Assembly (NCBI GenBank): GCA_035476575.1
Contig: DATILL010000101.1
Location: 1-48,141 of the forward strand
DNA: 48,141 bases
Reading direction: 5' to 3'
Origin: DATILL01 sp035476575
GTDB taxonomy: Bacteria > Actinomycetota > Actinomycetes > Mycobacteriales > JACQDL01
In this document: piece after piece, positions 7,904-17,059 of the stretch
Numbering within the stretch: position 1 is the stretch's first letter
Layout of the letters: the number at the start of each line of letters is the position of its first letter
The notes under the pieces: model-generated
Databases searched by the model: none
What the model was told of the DNA's origin: nothing
What the model saw: the letters and a program-made list of their open reading frames with translations, nothing else
Program-made: the position numbers and the translations under genes

Positions 7904-8243
7904 GATGGGCCTCCGATGTCAGTTCTGATCGAACACTGGCACCGAGGTGCAGCCGGTGAGCTCGTCGTGTACGCGGCGGCAGCCGTACGTCGGCAACGCT
8001 CGCCTTCCGTGCTTGCGACCGTGCCCGGTAGTCGACTAGGTTCCGTCCATCACTGCAGCGGGTGCTGCATATCCACGGGGGCACCGGGATGGATCACAGT
8101 CACGATCTTCGTCGTACCCTGTTGTCATGGCCGGCTCCGCTGGGTCCGGTCCGTCCGGTCCATCAGCCCGAGATGATCTCGGTGTTGCTTAGACTTGATT
8201 TGTGACGACTGTACCGAGGTCTTCGAACCAAGGTGGTGAGCTG
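7904..8243. other. Intergenic region upstream of the NTPase gene
   Basis: No gene is supported. It should contain the promoter for the NTPase/binding-protein operon. I see no convincing operator. A GTG at 8202 in frame with the NTPase is an alternative start. Confidence 0.4.
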
Positions 8244-10259
8244 ATGGACCGGGGTAGGCCGATAGATCCTGGCGAGGTCAAGCTCTACGGGCGGGCGGCA
8301 GTCGAAAACCTGGTTCTCGACTGGATGCGGCGAACTTACCCAACCGAGGACGCTACGTCGCGCACTCGCCGGCTACTCCGTTGGTGGCCTGACCCCATGA
8401 TATATGGAGCGACGGACCGACCCTTACCCATTCTGCGGCTGGTCGGACGGCCTGGCGCGGGAAAGACCGCGCTGCTTGGCTCCCTGGCAGCAGAGCTTGG
8501 CGCACACGTGCCTTTCGCCAAGCTGGACTTCTCCAGGCTGGGTTCCGAGAAAGGTCCAGGTGTCACGTTGCGGCAGATCCTATGGCTTCTCGTGCTGGAG
8601 CTAAGCTCATGGCATGCCAACTACGGCCGACTCACCTTCGGCCGGTTCCTTGTCGGCGAGCTCGCAATAAGCTGTGACATCACCGGCCTGGATCACGGGC
8701 AGGCCCGGACAAAGGTAAGGGAGAGCCTCAAGAAGCACCACCATGTCGACCGGTTCGAGAGATATCTGGAGACCCTGGTCGGGGGTGCAGCCGAGCTGGC
8801 CCTACCACGTCTGAACCTCAACGTCCGCGTCAAGCAGGTGGTGGAGGACATGGTGGGTGGGCTGGCGGGGTGGCGACCGACCCAACGCCTTTTGCTCGGC
8901 AAGGCCGCTGCCTGGTACGGGACTCCTGCGACCGAGTCTCTCGACTGTCTCGTCAAGCTGAACCGGAACAGCAAGGGCGAGCAGGTGGAGCAGGACGCCG
9001 CTGGGAAGCTCGTGCTGGCCGCGTTCCTGGCAGATGTCGACGAACAGTTCGGCCGGAGGCGCCCGTTGCACAAGCGGCCCCTGTACTGTCCGGTTCTGGT
9101 AGACAACGTGGAGACGGGTGCGGGATCAGCGCTGCTCGGCCACCTAGCGCGCGACCGGACCGGGACACGGCCTCTCGTGGTCGTCGTCACGGGCCAGCTA
9201 TCGCACTCGGGCGTTGCACCACGCGATCCGGAAAAAGCCTGCTACGAAGACTGGAAGAGGGCTGCCGCCGGTCAGGCAGAGCCAGCGGACAGTGCGCGTA
9301 TCTATGAGGTTGCGCTACGAGATCTGTCGGTGGGTGAGATCGCTGAGCTGGTGCAAAGCTTGAAGGTTCCGGAACCGAGGAGAATCGCGGCATCCCTGCA
9401 CCGGCTCACTCTCGGGCATCCAGCCGGGACCACGCTTGTCGCAACGGCGCTGAAAGAGAGGCTGGCCAAGACCGGTCGACAAAGGGACGGGGTGGCCACA
9501 GGCCTGCGAAAAGTGCTCGACCCGCCCGCGGATCCGAACCATGAGAGCCTTCCCGATCGTGTGCTCAGAGAGCTGCTCAAGGAAATCGACCATGAGGACC
9601 TGGCTCAGCTCGTCACATGCGCGGCGGCCCGCAATATCAGTGATGCCCTACGCCTGATGGCTGAGGTTGGTCTGAACCCTCCGGTGGACCTCGGTGCGGG
9701 CCCGTGGATCACTCATACGGAAAACCGGCCGCGGGAGCTCCATCCGCTGGTACGATACCTGCTCCTCGACAAGCTCGCCGCCCGCGACTCGGCCGACAAG
9801 AACTCGTGGGAACGTACCCATGAACGTCTGTCGGCTCAATGTGCTCGCCGCGCCGACAGCAACGGCGTCCTGTATCACCGGCTGGCCATGGACCACGTGG
9901 AGTACGTGGTCCAACAACTACAAGCCGAACTCGAGTCTGGACCAGATGCGTGCGCCAGATGGCTGGTGCGGTTCGAGGAAGCTACCTCGGCACCCAACCG
10001 GTTGGCACGAGGTGAGACACCGTTGGCGCTGGTCACCCGGTTCATGCGAGGGATAGGCAGGCAAGATGTGATCAGGGCAACCCTGACCCAGCTCACTGTC
10101 GCCCGCTGGATACGCAGTGATCCGCTGAGGGATCCCTACGACGAGCTGCTGGGGACGATTGAGGACGACTGGCGTCGTCTTGGCCAGTTCTTTCCCGACT
10201 GTTACGAGACCTTCACCAGGGAAGCCGACCGACTGCGCCCAGAGAGGATCAACCGGTGA
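8244..10259 (+). CDS. Large P-loop NTPase, first gene of a coupled pair
   Basis: A 671-residue cytosolic protein with a Walker A motif, GRPGAGKTALL (about 68-78), and a hydrophobic Walker B-like VLVDNVE (about 284-290). The rest is mainly helical, with no transmembrane segment. Spacing and length resemble STAND/AAA-type signalling ATPases, but I cannot see a family-specific sensor motif. ATG 8244 is preferred because AAGGTGGTGAG precedes it. GTG 8202 would add 14 residues. The stop overlaps the next start as GTGA, so both products are made together. A switch ATPase serving the membrane-anchored sensor next door is my inference. Confidence 0.8.
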   Translation: MDRGRPIDPGEVKLYGRAAVENLVLDWMRRTYPTEDATSRTRRLLRWWPDPMIYGATDRPLPILRLVGRPGAGKTALLGSLAAELGAHVPFAKLDFSRLGSEKGPGVTLRQILWLLVLELSSWHANYGRLTFGRFLVGELAISCDITGLDHGQARTKVRESLKKHHHVDRFERYLETLVGGAAELALPRLNLNVRVKQVVEDMVGGLAGWRPTQRLLLGKAAAWYGTPATESLDCLVKLNRNSKGEQVEQDAAGKLVLAAFLADVDEQFGRRRPLHKRPLYCPVLVDNVETGAGSALLGHLARDRTGTRPLVVVVTGQLSHSGVAPRDPEKACYEDWKRAAAGQAEPADSARIYEVALRDLSVGEIAELVQSLKVPEPRRIAASLHRLTLGHPAGTTLVATALKERLAKTGRQRDGVATGLRKVLDPPADPNHESLPDRVLRELLKEIDHEDLAQLVTCAAARNISDALRLMAEVGLNPPVDLGAGPWITHTENRPRELHPLVRYLLLDKLAARDSADKNSWERTHERLSAQCARRADSNGVLYHRLAMDHVEYVVQQLQAELESGPDACARWLVRFEEATSAPNRLARGETPLALVTRFMRGIGRQDVIRATLTQLTVARWIRSDPLRDPYDELLGTIEDDWRRLGQFFPDCYETFTREADRLRPERINR

Positions 10260-11764
10260 CTGGGTCGAGGTTCGGGCAGATGGTCGAGAACGCGATCAAG
10301 GAGACGACTCAACCACACCGTCGAAGGCGCCGGACAGCTATAGTTGTCTCAGGCTTAGTTCTGCTTGGCGCAACAGCTTTCGGCACACATGAACGTCAGG
10401 TCACCTGCGGGTTCTCCCCCGTACTGTTTCGGGCTGGGTGGGCTGGGCCATGCCATGGCGTCACCGACGGCTCCTACATCTTCGCGGAGAACCTTGCGAC
10501 GATCGAGGACCTGATACGCCACGAGAACAGGTACGCGGAGGCATCCAAGAACTACGTGACGATCGCGCTCTACCGGTCGATGGCTCCCGTACCTTCAGAT
10601 CCCTCGTCTCCGGACGCGGTCCGACACGACGTGGAGGGCGCATTTGTAGCGCAGTGGCGGGTGAACCACGAAACAATATCCGGCGTGGGGATGACACCCA
10701 AGGTGCGGTTGGTGCTCGCAGACCCCGGCAGCCCGGCACTGGACTGGGACCGGGTGGGGGACAAACTGCTGGCGATGGTCGCTCCCCCCAACAACCTGGT
10801 AGCGGTCGCCGGTCTCGGTATCAGCACCGAGGAGACGAAGAAATTTGTCCGGAAGCTGTCCAACAAAGTCGCGATGTTCGGTTCAAACATCACCTCGACC
10901 GAGCTGGACGGCGCCAAGTTCCCCAGCCTTGTCCGAGTCGCACCGAACAACGCGGACGAGGCCGTCGCGGCGGTGCAATATCTCTCGTCCGAGGCGAAGA
11001 CGAAGACGGCGCTGCTGGTACAAGACCTGAACAGCACCGACAACTACGTGACCACGCTCGGCACCGAGTTCAAGAAACGGTTCCCTCGTTCCAGTGCGGG
11101 ACGCCGTCTCGTGGGCCAGGTGGAAAAGTTTGACAGCGGGAGGACGAACCTCAGCGGCCGCTTCGCGCAGATCACCAGTGCGATCTGCCAGGTCAGACCC
11201 GATGTGGTGTACTTCGCCGGCCGTGGGAAGGACCTCACGGTGTTCGTCAAAGCCTTGGGACAGCGATCGTGTACTGACGACTTTGAGGTGAGTGTTTTTT
11301 CCGGGGACGACTCCACCGAGGTTGTCTTCGACGAGCAGGGCCAGGTCGCCGCCGCATTGAAGGGCAGCGACAACGTCAAACCAGTGACCATCTCCTACAC
11401 AGCGCTCGCACATCCCGACATGTGGACGAAGGGTGGCGAAGTTCCCGAGGGCTATACAAAATTCTCCACCGCCTGGAAGCAGTTGCGTCTCGGGCTGGAT
11501 GAGCTGAACGACGGCCAAACCATCATGACTTACGACGCCGTCCTCACCGCGGTGATGGCGATTCGGGGCAATCTGTCGCAGGGGTCGGCGACACCTACCG
11601 TTAGCGATGTTATCCAGAACCTGCCCGGTCTGCATGACGCCTGGAGTGTGCGCGGGGCGAGCGGGATCATATCACTCGACTCGAACGGAAATCCGATCAA
11701 CAAGCCGATGCCAATACTCAAGCTAAATGGAGATGGCAGCGCATCCTTTGTCAGGCTCGCCTGA
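10256..11764 (+). CDS. Membrane-anchored type I periplasmic-binding-protein-fold protein
   Basis: A 502-residue protein with a short cytosolic N-terminus, a basic stop (HRRRRR, 21-26), one transmembrane segment (about 27-43) and a large extracytoplasmic domain. The domain resembles branched-chain amino-acid/receptor-type binding proteins: VRLVLADPGSP, then VAVAGLGISTEE, SNKVAMFGSNITSTEL, DVVYFAGRG and YDAVLTAVMAI. It has a membrane anchor rather than a lipobox and no permease nearby, so transport is unlikely. Sensing an extracellular ligand is more likely. GTG 10256 overlaps the NTPase stop by 4 bases. Pairing a binding-fold ectodomain with a cytosolic NTPase is unusual. Confidence 0.82.
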   Translation: MTGSRFGQMVENAIKETTQPHRRRRRTAIVVSGLVLLGATAFGTHERQVTCGFSPVLFRAGWAGPCHGVTDGSYIFAENLATIEDLIRHENRYAEASKNYVTIALYRSMAPVPSDPSSPDAVRHDVEGAFVAQWRVNHETISGVGMTPKVRLVLADPGSPALDWDRVGDKLLAMVAPPNNLVAVAGLGISTEETKKFVRKLSNKVAMFGSNITSTELDGAKFPSLVRVAPNNADEAVAAVQYLSSEAKTKTALLVQDLNSTDNYVTTLGTEFKKRFPRSSAGRRLVGQVEKFDSGRTNLSGRFAQITSAICQVRPDVVYFAGRGKDLTVFVKALGQRSCTDDFEVSVFSGDDSTEVVFDEQGQVAAALKGSDNVKPVTISYTALAHPDMWTKGGEVPEGYTKFSTAWKQLRLGLDELNDGQTIMTYDAVLTAVMAIRGNLSQGSATPTVSDVIQNLPGLHDAWSVRGASGIISLDSNGNPINKPMPILKLNGDGSASFVRLA

Positions 11765-11792
11765 CCTGCTGGCTCGCCCCGTCAGTGACCCG

Positions 11793-12024
11793 TTATGGGA
11801 TCTCGTCGATGGCGATGCCGGTGGCCAGGCTACGCAGCAGCACGGGATCGGCGGTGATGACAGGCCACTGCGGCGGCGGGCGGTCCAGGCGGCGTGGCGG
11901 CGGGCACCATGAGGACCACTCCGTGCTTGACCGCGTGCCACACGACGGCGGCCAGATACGGCCGGCCGGCGACGTAACCGCGGATCGCGGTGGAGTCCAG
12001 CGCCACCGCGCCGATCCCGCTCAC
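11793..12024 (-). pseudogene. VapC-like PIN-domain toxin, frameshifted
   Basis: PIN toxins are Mg-dependent RNases. The N-terminal half reads AVALDSTAIRGYVAGRPYL, with the Asp of the PIN first strand, through HAVKHGVVLMVPAA. Near 11900 the frame changes, and the C-terminal half WPVITADPVLLRSLATGIAIDEIP is read in another frame to the stop at 11793. Both halves are well preserved, so a single indel in a GC-rich run is the likely cause. GTG 12024 overlaps the antitoxin stop as GTGA. Confidence 0.7.
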
Positions 12025-12284
12025 GAGGAGTTGCCTCGCGGCGCGGCGTCGTCCAGCCCGAGGGCTCCCCTGGCCCAGGTGTGGTGCTGCTCCTCCACGC
12101 AGACACCCAGCTCGGCGTACAGGCGCCGCAGCTCGGCCAGCGCGGCGTCACGGCCCAGCCGCTCACGCACCGCCGCGCTGACGTACGCCGAAACACTGGC
12201 CACATCGCTCTCCTCGGCGACCCGCCGCAGCCGGTCGGCGTCCTCGGCCGGCAGGGTCACCGTCACCCGCCTCGTCTCGCGCAT
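12021..12284 (-). CDS. Ribbon-helix-helix antitoxin of the PIN pair
   Basis: An 87-residue protein. Its N-terminus, RRVTVTLPAEDADRLRRVAE, has the beta-strand plus helix pattern of CopG/RHH DNA-binding antitoxins. A second helix, VSAYVSAAVRERL, follows, and then a C-terminal toxin-binding region. RHH antitoxins usually repress their own promoter as dimers. The stop overlaps the toxin start by 4 bases. The antitoxin frame is intact while the toxin is broken, as expected when a TA locus decays harmlessly. Confidence 0.78.
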   Translation of the reverse strand: MRETRRVTVTLPAEDADRLRRVAEESDVASVSAYVSAAVRERLGRDAALAELRRLYAELGVCVEEQHHTWARGALGLDDAAPRGNSS

Positions 12285-12366
12285 ACCGGGAGACTAGCCG
12301 TGCATACCAACCGGTCGAGTCGAGGACGCTGGCCTTCACCTGCTTACGCTGGATGTCGTCACAGGT

Positions 12367-12671
12367 TCACTCCCGGTGCCGGCTGCGGGGTGGCAGCTTG
12401 CCGACGATGATCACCGTCACGATGGCCTGGTCATCGTCCACCAGGTAGGTCACGCGGTACTCGAACGTCGCGCGCGTCGCCGGGTCGAGGGGGAGATGTG
12501 CAGCCGGTACAGCCCTTCGGCCTCGCTCAGAACATGCACGCCGCCCGGCCGGGAATCATCGACCAGTGCCCGCATCGCGGCGGCGACCAGCTTCGCTCCC
12601 TCGGGGTCGACCACCCGCATCCGGCCAAGCGCGGCCCGCGCCTCGGACCGAAGGACGAAACCGTACGTCAC
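12367..12671 (-). pseudogene. RelE/ParE-family toxin, frameshifted
   Basis: The N-terminal part reads TYGFVLRSEARAALGRM and LVDDSRPGGVHVLSEAEGLYRLHISP, typical of RelE-type ribosome-dependent RNases. At the run of five G (12489-12493, + strand) the frame breaks. The C-terminal strands FEYRVTYLVDDDQAIVTVII and VGKLPPRSRHRE continue in the next frame to 12367. One added base in that run would restore the product. GTG 12671 overlaps the stop of the TcpC-like gene by 4 bases. No cognate antitoxin is adjacent. Confidence 0.68.
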
Positions 12672-13519
12672 ACGCTGCTGATGCGGTCGACGAGCCAGCG
12701 GCTGGCGCCGTGGGCTATGACCCGCACGAGGTGCAGCCGGTACCCCTGGCGGTACGTCGCCCCCGAGGCGTCGTGCCAGCGCACCGTCGCCGCCGCGTCC
12801 CGCTCGTCTCCCGTGCCGGCGAACACCGTCCAGGCGTCCAGCCCGACGAACGACACACTGCCGCCGAGACCGGTCAGCATCGTCCCGGGCGCGGTGACCA
12901 GGCCCAGCCTGTCGGCGGCGTAGGCGAAGAAGAAGCGCTCGGCGTCAGCGATGGTGGCCTGGGTGACGGCCCGGTCAGTGCCCGGATCAGCAGGCCGGCT
13001 GTACGCCGGGACGGCGGTCTGGCCCAGGTACGCCGGCGCGCCAGACACCATCACCTGGCCGCCGGCCAGCGCCATCGGCACTGCCAGGTGCCGCCAGATC
13101 GGGTCCAGCGCCGTCCACCCCGCCGCTCCGCCCCGCTGGTACTGCCGCACCCGCGCGTCCACCCGCACCACGGCCCGGCCTGGCCCGACCCGCTCGACCT
13201 CGCCGGGGATCGCGAACAGCACCGCCTGCCGGCCGCGCCCGTCCCAGCCGAGGGCGGGGTCCGTGCCTGCCGGCAGGTACGGCGCCAGCGCCCTGGCGCG
13301 GGCCGCCGCGTCGGCGGAGTCCCAGGTCAGGTAGTCGGTGGCGAACGCGGTCGCGACCCGCTGGGCCTGCGCGTCCCCCCATGGCGGCGGCGCCACCGAC
13401 AGCAGCGCGGTCCGGAAGGTCGTGACAGTACGGACGATCGACTGGGCTCCGGCCGCCAGCACCAGCAGCACCGCCGCCCACAGCAGGACCTGTAGCGTCC
13501 ACCGGCCCGCGGCCGCCAT
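12668..13519 (-). CDS. TcpC-like conjugative transfer protein
   Basis: TcpC/VirB8-like proteins are inner-membrane assembly factors of Gram-positive conjugation machines. After a short N-terminus there is one transmembrane helix (LQVLLWAAVLLVLAAGA), then two NTF2-like extracellular domains. Typical segments are FATDYLTWD, GRGRQAVLFAIPGEV and the second-domain AERFFFAYAADRLGL. I start at ATG 13519 (MAAAGRW), just before the membrane helix. The frame stays open to 13906, but that part is low-complexity and runs into a palindrome. No other transfer genes are nearby, so this looks like a relic of an integrative element. Confidence 0.75.
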   Translation of the reverse strand: MAAAGRWTLQVLLWAAVLLVLAAGAQSIVRTVTTFRTALLSVAPPPWGDAQAQRVATAFATDYLTWDSADAAARARALAPYLPAGTDPALGWDGRGRQAVLFAIPGEVERVGPGRAVVRVDARVRQYQRGGAAGWTALDPIWRHLAVPMALAGGQVMVSGAPAYLGQTAVPAYSRPADPGTDRAVTQATIADAERFFFAYAADRLGLVTAPGTMLTGLGGSVSFVGLDAWTVFAGTGDERDAAATVRWHDASGATYRQGYRLHLVRVIAHGASRWLVDRISSV

Positions 13520-13890
13520 GGGCCGGTCCGTCCCCAGATTCCACTCACTGGCCGCTGCCGTCGGCAGGGCATCAACCGGGCGGACGGGGGGAACCGTCGT
13601 CGGAACAGGCCGGCCCGCGGCCAGCCCCTCGAGATGTACGGAGGAAGGGTGCCAGCTCCGCTGCGACCGTCGGGTCGAGGTCCGCACCGGCGCCAGCAGC
13701 GGCAGCACACCCGGCGGCGTCCCCTGGTCGGCGGGCGGGTCGCCCTTCCGCCGACGCCGTAGCAAGAACAGGATGCCCGTCAGCCCGAACCGTGTCCGTA
13801 GCGGAGGGCGTCCCTCAGCCACCCCACCAACCTCCCCACCCGGGGTGCCCCCTGCCGGCCAGCCCCCGTGCCTGGCCGGCGCACTCGCAA

Positions 13891-13924
13891 CGTTACGAGT
13901 GTGCAATATGGCACAGTCGTAACG
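13891..13924. repeat. 34-bp near-perfect palindrome
   Basis: CGTTACGA at 13891 and TCGTAACG at 13917 are perfect 8-bp arms. Inside them TGTGC and GCACA pair, around an AATATG centre. It lies between the stop of the GGDEF-EAL gene (13963, minus) and the TcpC-like gene. With no T-run it looks more like an operator than an intrinsic terminator. Confidence 0.7.
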
Positions 13925-13962
13925 TCGAGGTCAAGGGCACACTCAGACACGGCGCCCGGAGC

Positions 13963-15702
13963 TCAGCCCTCCCGGGTCGGGAAGTTGATCACCTTGGCGT
14001 CGCGGACGGCGATGGCATGCTCCGCGGCGACCTGAAGTGCCTCGACGATCGAGTCGGCGTGCACCGGCGGGCACAGCCGGGGCCCCTGCCCGGCGTGCAC
14101 CCGCAGGCTGACCAGCGCGGCGACATGCTCCAGGGTCGGGACGTTCTGTGCGGTCACCCGGACGTCGAGCCGGCTGGCGAACGCGACGATGGCCTCCACG
14201 ATCGCCCGGGTCTCCTGGTCGACGAGCAGGTCGGCGGTCAGCTCCGCGGCCAGCTTGATCTCGCTGACCGGGACCCGGCGGAGCCTGGCCAGCGAGGTGC
14301 CGGCGGTGCCGAAGTCGTCGACGGCGACGCCGACGCCCAGCCGGCCGAGGTCGGCGAGAACCTGGTCCACGATGTCGGCCTCGGCCAGCGCCCGGCTCTC
14401 CGTGAGCTCGAGGGTGAGCTGGCCGGGCTGGGTGTCGGCGCGGCGGAGGGCGGCGGCGACCGTGGCCGGCAGGCCGGGGTCGAGCAGCGCCGTACCGGGC
14501 AGGTTGACCGCGACCGGGGCGGTCACGCCCTGGCGGTGCCAGGCGTGGTGAGCGCGCAGCCCGCGCGACAGCAGCCACTGAACGTACCGGCCGACCAGGT
14601 CGGACTGCTCCAGGACCGGCATCCACACCGACGGTTCCAGCAGGCCGCGGGCCGGGTGCCGCCAGCGCGGCAGCGCCTCGACCGCGACCGGCCTTCCCGT
14701 GGCCAGGTCCAGCACCGGCTGGTAGTGCAGCTCCAGGTCGCCCCGCCGCAACGCCGTCCGCAGCTCCGAGCGCAGGACGATGGCGGCCTGGCCGCGGGTG
14801 TCGTCCTCGGCCCGGTAGATCGCCACCGGCAGCTTGCGGCGGTGCGCCTGCCGCAGCGCGACCCGCGCCTGCCGGAGTAGCTGCTCGGGCGCGCCGACGG
14901 TGGACGGCGGGGCATAGACGAGGCCGGCGACGCCGGACAGCACGACCGGGCCAGACTCCAGCGGTGCCGGCGCCGCGAGGACGGCGAGGAGCTGGGCTGC
15001 CCGGTCCCGCACGTGCTCGACATCGATGGCGTCGGGGAACCAGATCGCGAAGGTGTCGCCACCCACGTGGGCGAGCTGCTCGCCCCGGCCGGTGCCGGCC
15101 GCAAGCTGCGTGGTCGCATGGACGAGGAGCTGGTCGGCGACCTCGGCGCCGCAGGCGTCCAGGATCTCCCCGAACCCGGTGATGAACAGGCAGGCCAGGG
15201 CCACCGGCGCGTCCTCGCCCCCGGCCCGGCACCAGGCCAGGTGGTCGCCGACCCAGCTCAGCAGGAGCTGCCGCTTCGGCAGGCCGGTGGTGCTGTCGTG
15301 GCTGGCGGCGTACGCCGCCTGCTCGGCCATCGCCGCGAGCTCGGCGTGCGCACGGGCGTTGCGCAGGGCGGTGCTGGCCGCCGCGGCGAGGATGCCGAGG
15401 GCGGCGGTCTCGCGGTCGGAGAGGGTGCCGTCGCCGTCGCCGTCGCCGTCGCCGAGGAAGACCCGCAGCTCGCCCTCGGCGTCGCCGATCGCGCGGACCT
15501 CGGCGACCTGGCCGGTGACGGGGACGGCGTCGGCTGGCCGGCCGGACCACACCTCACCGGAGGCGGACTGCCGGACCAGCAGCGGCTCGGGCACGTGCAG
15601 GACCAGCTCGACGGTGTGGGCGGAGAGCAGGCTGGCCACCTGCTGTACGGCGCGCTGGACCACGGCCTCCCGGTCCTGCTCGCCGCTGCTGAGCGCGCTC
15701 AC
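13963..15702 (-). CDS. GAF-like/GGDEF-EAL protein with degenerate active sites (lower half of a split gene)
   Basis: Cyclic-di-GMP-type protein of 579 residues. A GAF-like N-terminus is followed by a GGDEF-like domain whose signature is GGDTF (HVGGDTFAIWF) and an EAL domain. EAL itself is present (VEALPRWRHP), but later metal and catalytic motifs are altered: IKLAAEL where KID is usual, and TAQNVPTLEH where the EGVE motif belongs. Both activities are probably lost, suggesting a binding or scaffold role. A GTCGCC microsatellite encodes GDGDGDGDG. GTG 15702 has no ribosome binding site, and the frame continues upstream past one TAG into the membrane-protein gene. The pair may therefore be one gene interrupted by a stop. 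Confidence 0.85.
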   Translation of the reverse strand: MSALSSGEQDREAVVQRAVQQVASLLSAHTVELVLHVPEPLLVRQSASGEVWSGRPADAVPVTGQVAEVRAIGDAEGELRVFLGDGDGDGDGTLSDRETAALGILAAAASTALRNARAHAELAAMAEQAAYAASHDSTTGLPKRQLLLSWVGDHLAWCRAGGEDAPVALACLFITGFGEILDACGAEVADQLLVHATTQLAAGTGRGEQLAHVGGDTFAIWFPDAIDVEHVRDRAAQLLAVLAAPAPLESGPVVLSGVAGLVYAPPSTVGAPEQLLRQARVALRQAHRRKLPVAIYRAEDDTRGQAAIVLRSELRTALRRGDLELHYQPVLDLATGRPVAVEALPRWRHPARGLLEPSVWMPVLEQSDLVGRYVQWLLSRGLRAHHAWHRQGVTAPVAVNLPGTALLDPGLPATVAAALRRADTQPGQLTLELTESRALAEADIVDQVLADLGRLGVGVAVDDFGTAGTSLARLRRVPVSEIKLAAELTADLLVDQETRAIVEAIVAFASRLDVRVTAQNVPTLEHVAALVSLRVHAGQGPRLCPPVHADSIVEALQVAAEHAIAVRDAKVINFPTREG

Positions 15703-15726
15703 GGCGGCAGAGAATTTGTTGGGTAG

Positions 15727-16422
15727 CTAGGGGTCCAGCCGGGTCACCAACGCGTTGCAGTGGGCCATGTGCAACAGGAACGCCACGACCGGCAGCGCGA
15801 CAAGCAGCCTCGGCTCGGCCAGCGCGGCCACCCCAGAGGCCACCGACAGGATCAGATCGGTCGCCAACTGCATGCCGCGTACACCGGCCCCGCCCCGCCA
15901 GATCGTGGCGAAACGACGCCCGGAGGCGACCGCGATCACGCCCTGCACGCCGACATCCTCGATAACGCTGAACAGCAGCATGACTACGACGACCGCTGCC
16001 GGAGTCCGCCACGGATTCAGCGCGAGGACGGGGTGAAGCGCCTGGTACGCGGCCGCAGCGGCGGTGGCCGAAACGGTGAACAACGCCGTGTTATAGAAGG
16101 CTTTGACTCGCGGACGCGGCCCGCGGGGGCCGAACGTCGCCAGCGCGATGCCCACCGCGGTCGTCAGGACCACCCAGGGTGCGGGCTCCAGGACCAGGGC
16201 TACGGCGACCGCCGTATGGCACCACACGAACATCAGCCGCTGCCCGGCGATGCGCACGTTGACCTGGAGGTGGTAGCCCGCGACCCCGAGAGCGACGGCG
16301 AGCGCGACGGAGTCCCACCGCGGCACGGGTATGCGGACAGCGAGAACCGCCGCCGTGGCCACGCAAACGGCGGCAACAGCGGCCACCCCGCCGACCAGCC
16401 CCCCAAGGGACACTCGCGTCAC
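15727..16422 (-). CDS. Multi-pass membrane sensor module (upper half of a split GGDEF-EAL gene)
   Basis: A 231-residue protein with about six or seven hydrophobic helices (for example SVALAVALGVAGYHL, VVVVMLLFSVIEDVGVQGV and LLVALPVVAFLLHMAH). This is the type of N-terminal sensor usually fused to GGDEF/EAL or HD-GYP domains. GTG 16422 follows GGGAG at good spacing. It ends in a single TAG (15727-15729) in the same frame as the downstream GGDEF-EAL coding sequence. Readthrough would give about 818 residues. I see no other membrane partner. Confidence 0.75.
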   Translation of the reverse strand: MTRVSLGGLVGGVAAVAAVCVATAAVLAVRIPVPRWDSVALAVALGVAGYHLQVNVRIAGQRLMFVWCHTAVAVALVLEPAPWVVLTTAVGIALATFGPRGPRPRVKAFYNTALFTVSATAAAAAYQALHPVLALNPWRTPAAVVVVMLLFSVIEDVGVQGVIAVASGRRFATIWRGGAGVRGMQLATDLILSVASGVAALAEPRLLVALPVVAFLLHMAHCNALVTRLDP

Positions 16423-17059
16423 GCGGATACTCCCGTTGGCCCAACCACCATATCGGCACAGACCGTATACGACGCAGTGTGGTCCGGGATACCCTCGCCC
16501 GCGAGTGAACGTTCAGGATGAGGATTTTCCGGCGCGCCTGATGACGCGCCGGAACATCATCCCTCTACGGTGGGCTCAGCCCCACATCGTGCTGAAGCAC
16601 AGCATCTGCCCCACCTCCTCCAAGCAGACGTGGGGCAGGGACGGCAGCCTCGCCCGGCCCCGTCCAATGTCCAAGGAAGCCTATGGGCCACCCATGGGTG
16701 TCACACCGCTCGTGATGAGCCGGCCCGGGCCTGCGACCTCCGCCGCGATGCGCGTCGGAGCTGTGTCGTTGCCCGCGTTCGTGGACGTACGATGTCGGCC
16801 GGCGGCCGGGGCCGGCGACTGCTCGCACGGCGTTGGTGTCTCGGCCGAAAAGCTCCAGCCTGACGCGCGAACGGCGGCCCCTGAACAGCGCGAGGCCCGG
16901 CCACCGACCATCCGGGTGGGAACCGGGCCCATTTCCCTCGGCCCTGTTGGGCTGAGGCACGTTCCAGTGTCGGGACGTACGCCGCCGTCCGCAAGCTCCG
17001 CCGTGCCGGGCACGGAGGGGCGGTGCTACTGCCGCGCATACCTTGGGTAACATCGGCCC
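16423..17059. other. Gene-free stretch upstream of the RHH-MazF pair
   Basis: Several overlapping frames exist on both strands, but none shows a motif, a start site and sensible composition together. A minus-strand frame at 16681-17013 might be remnant transposase tail sequence, but I cannot support it. Confidence 0.4.

Noticed and set aside
13520..13906. Longer start for the TcpC-like protein
   Set aside because: The extension is low-complexity, unlike the family, and its start lies inside the 34-bp palindrome.
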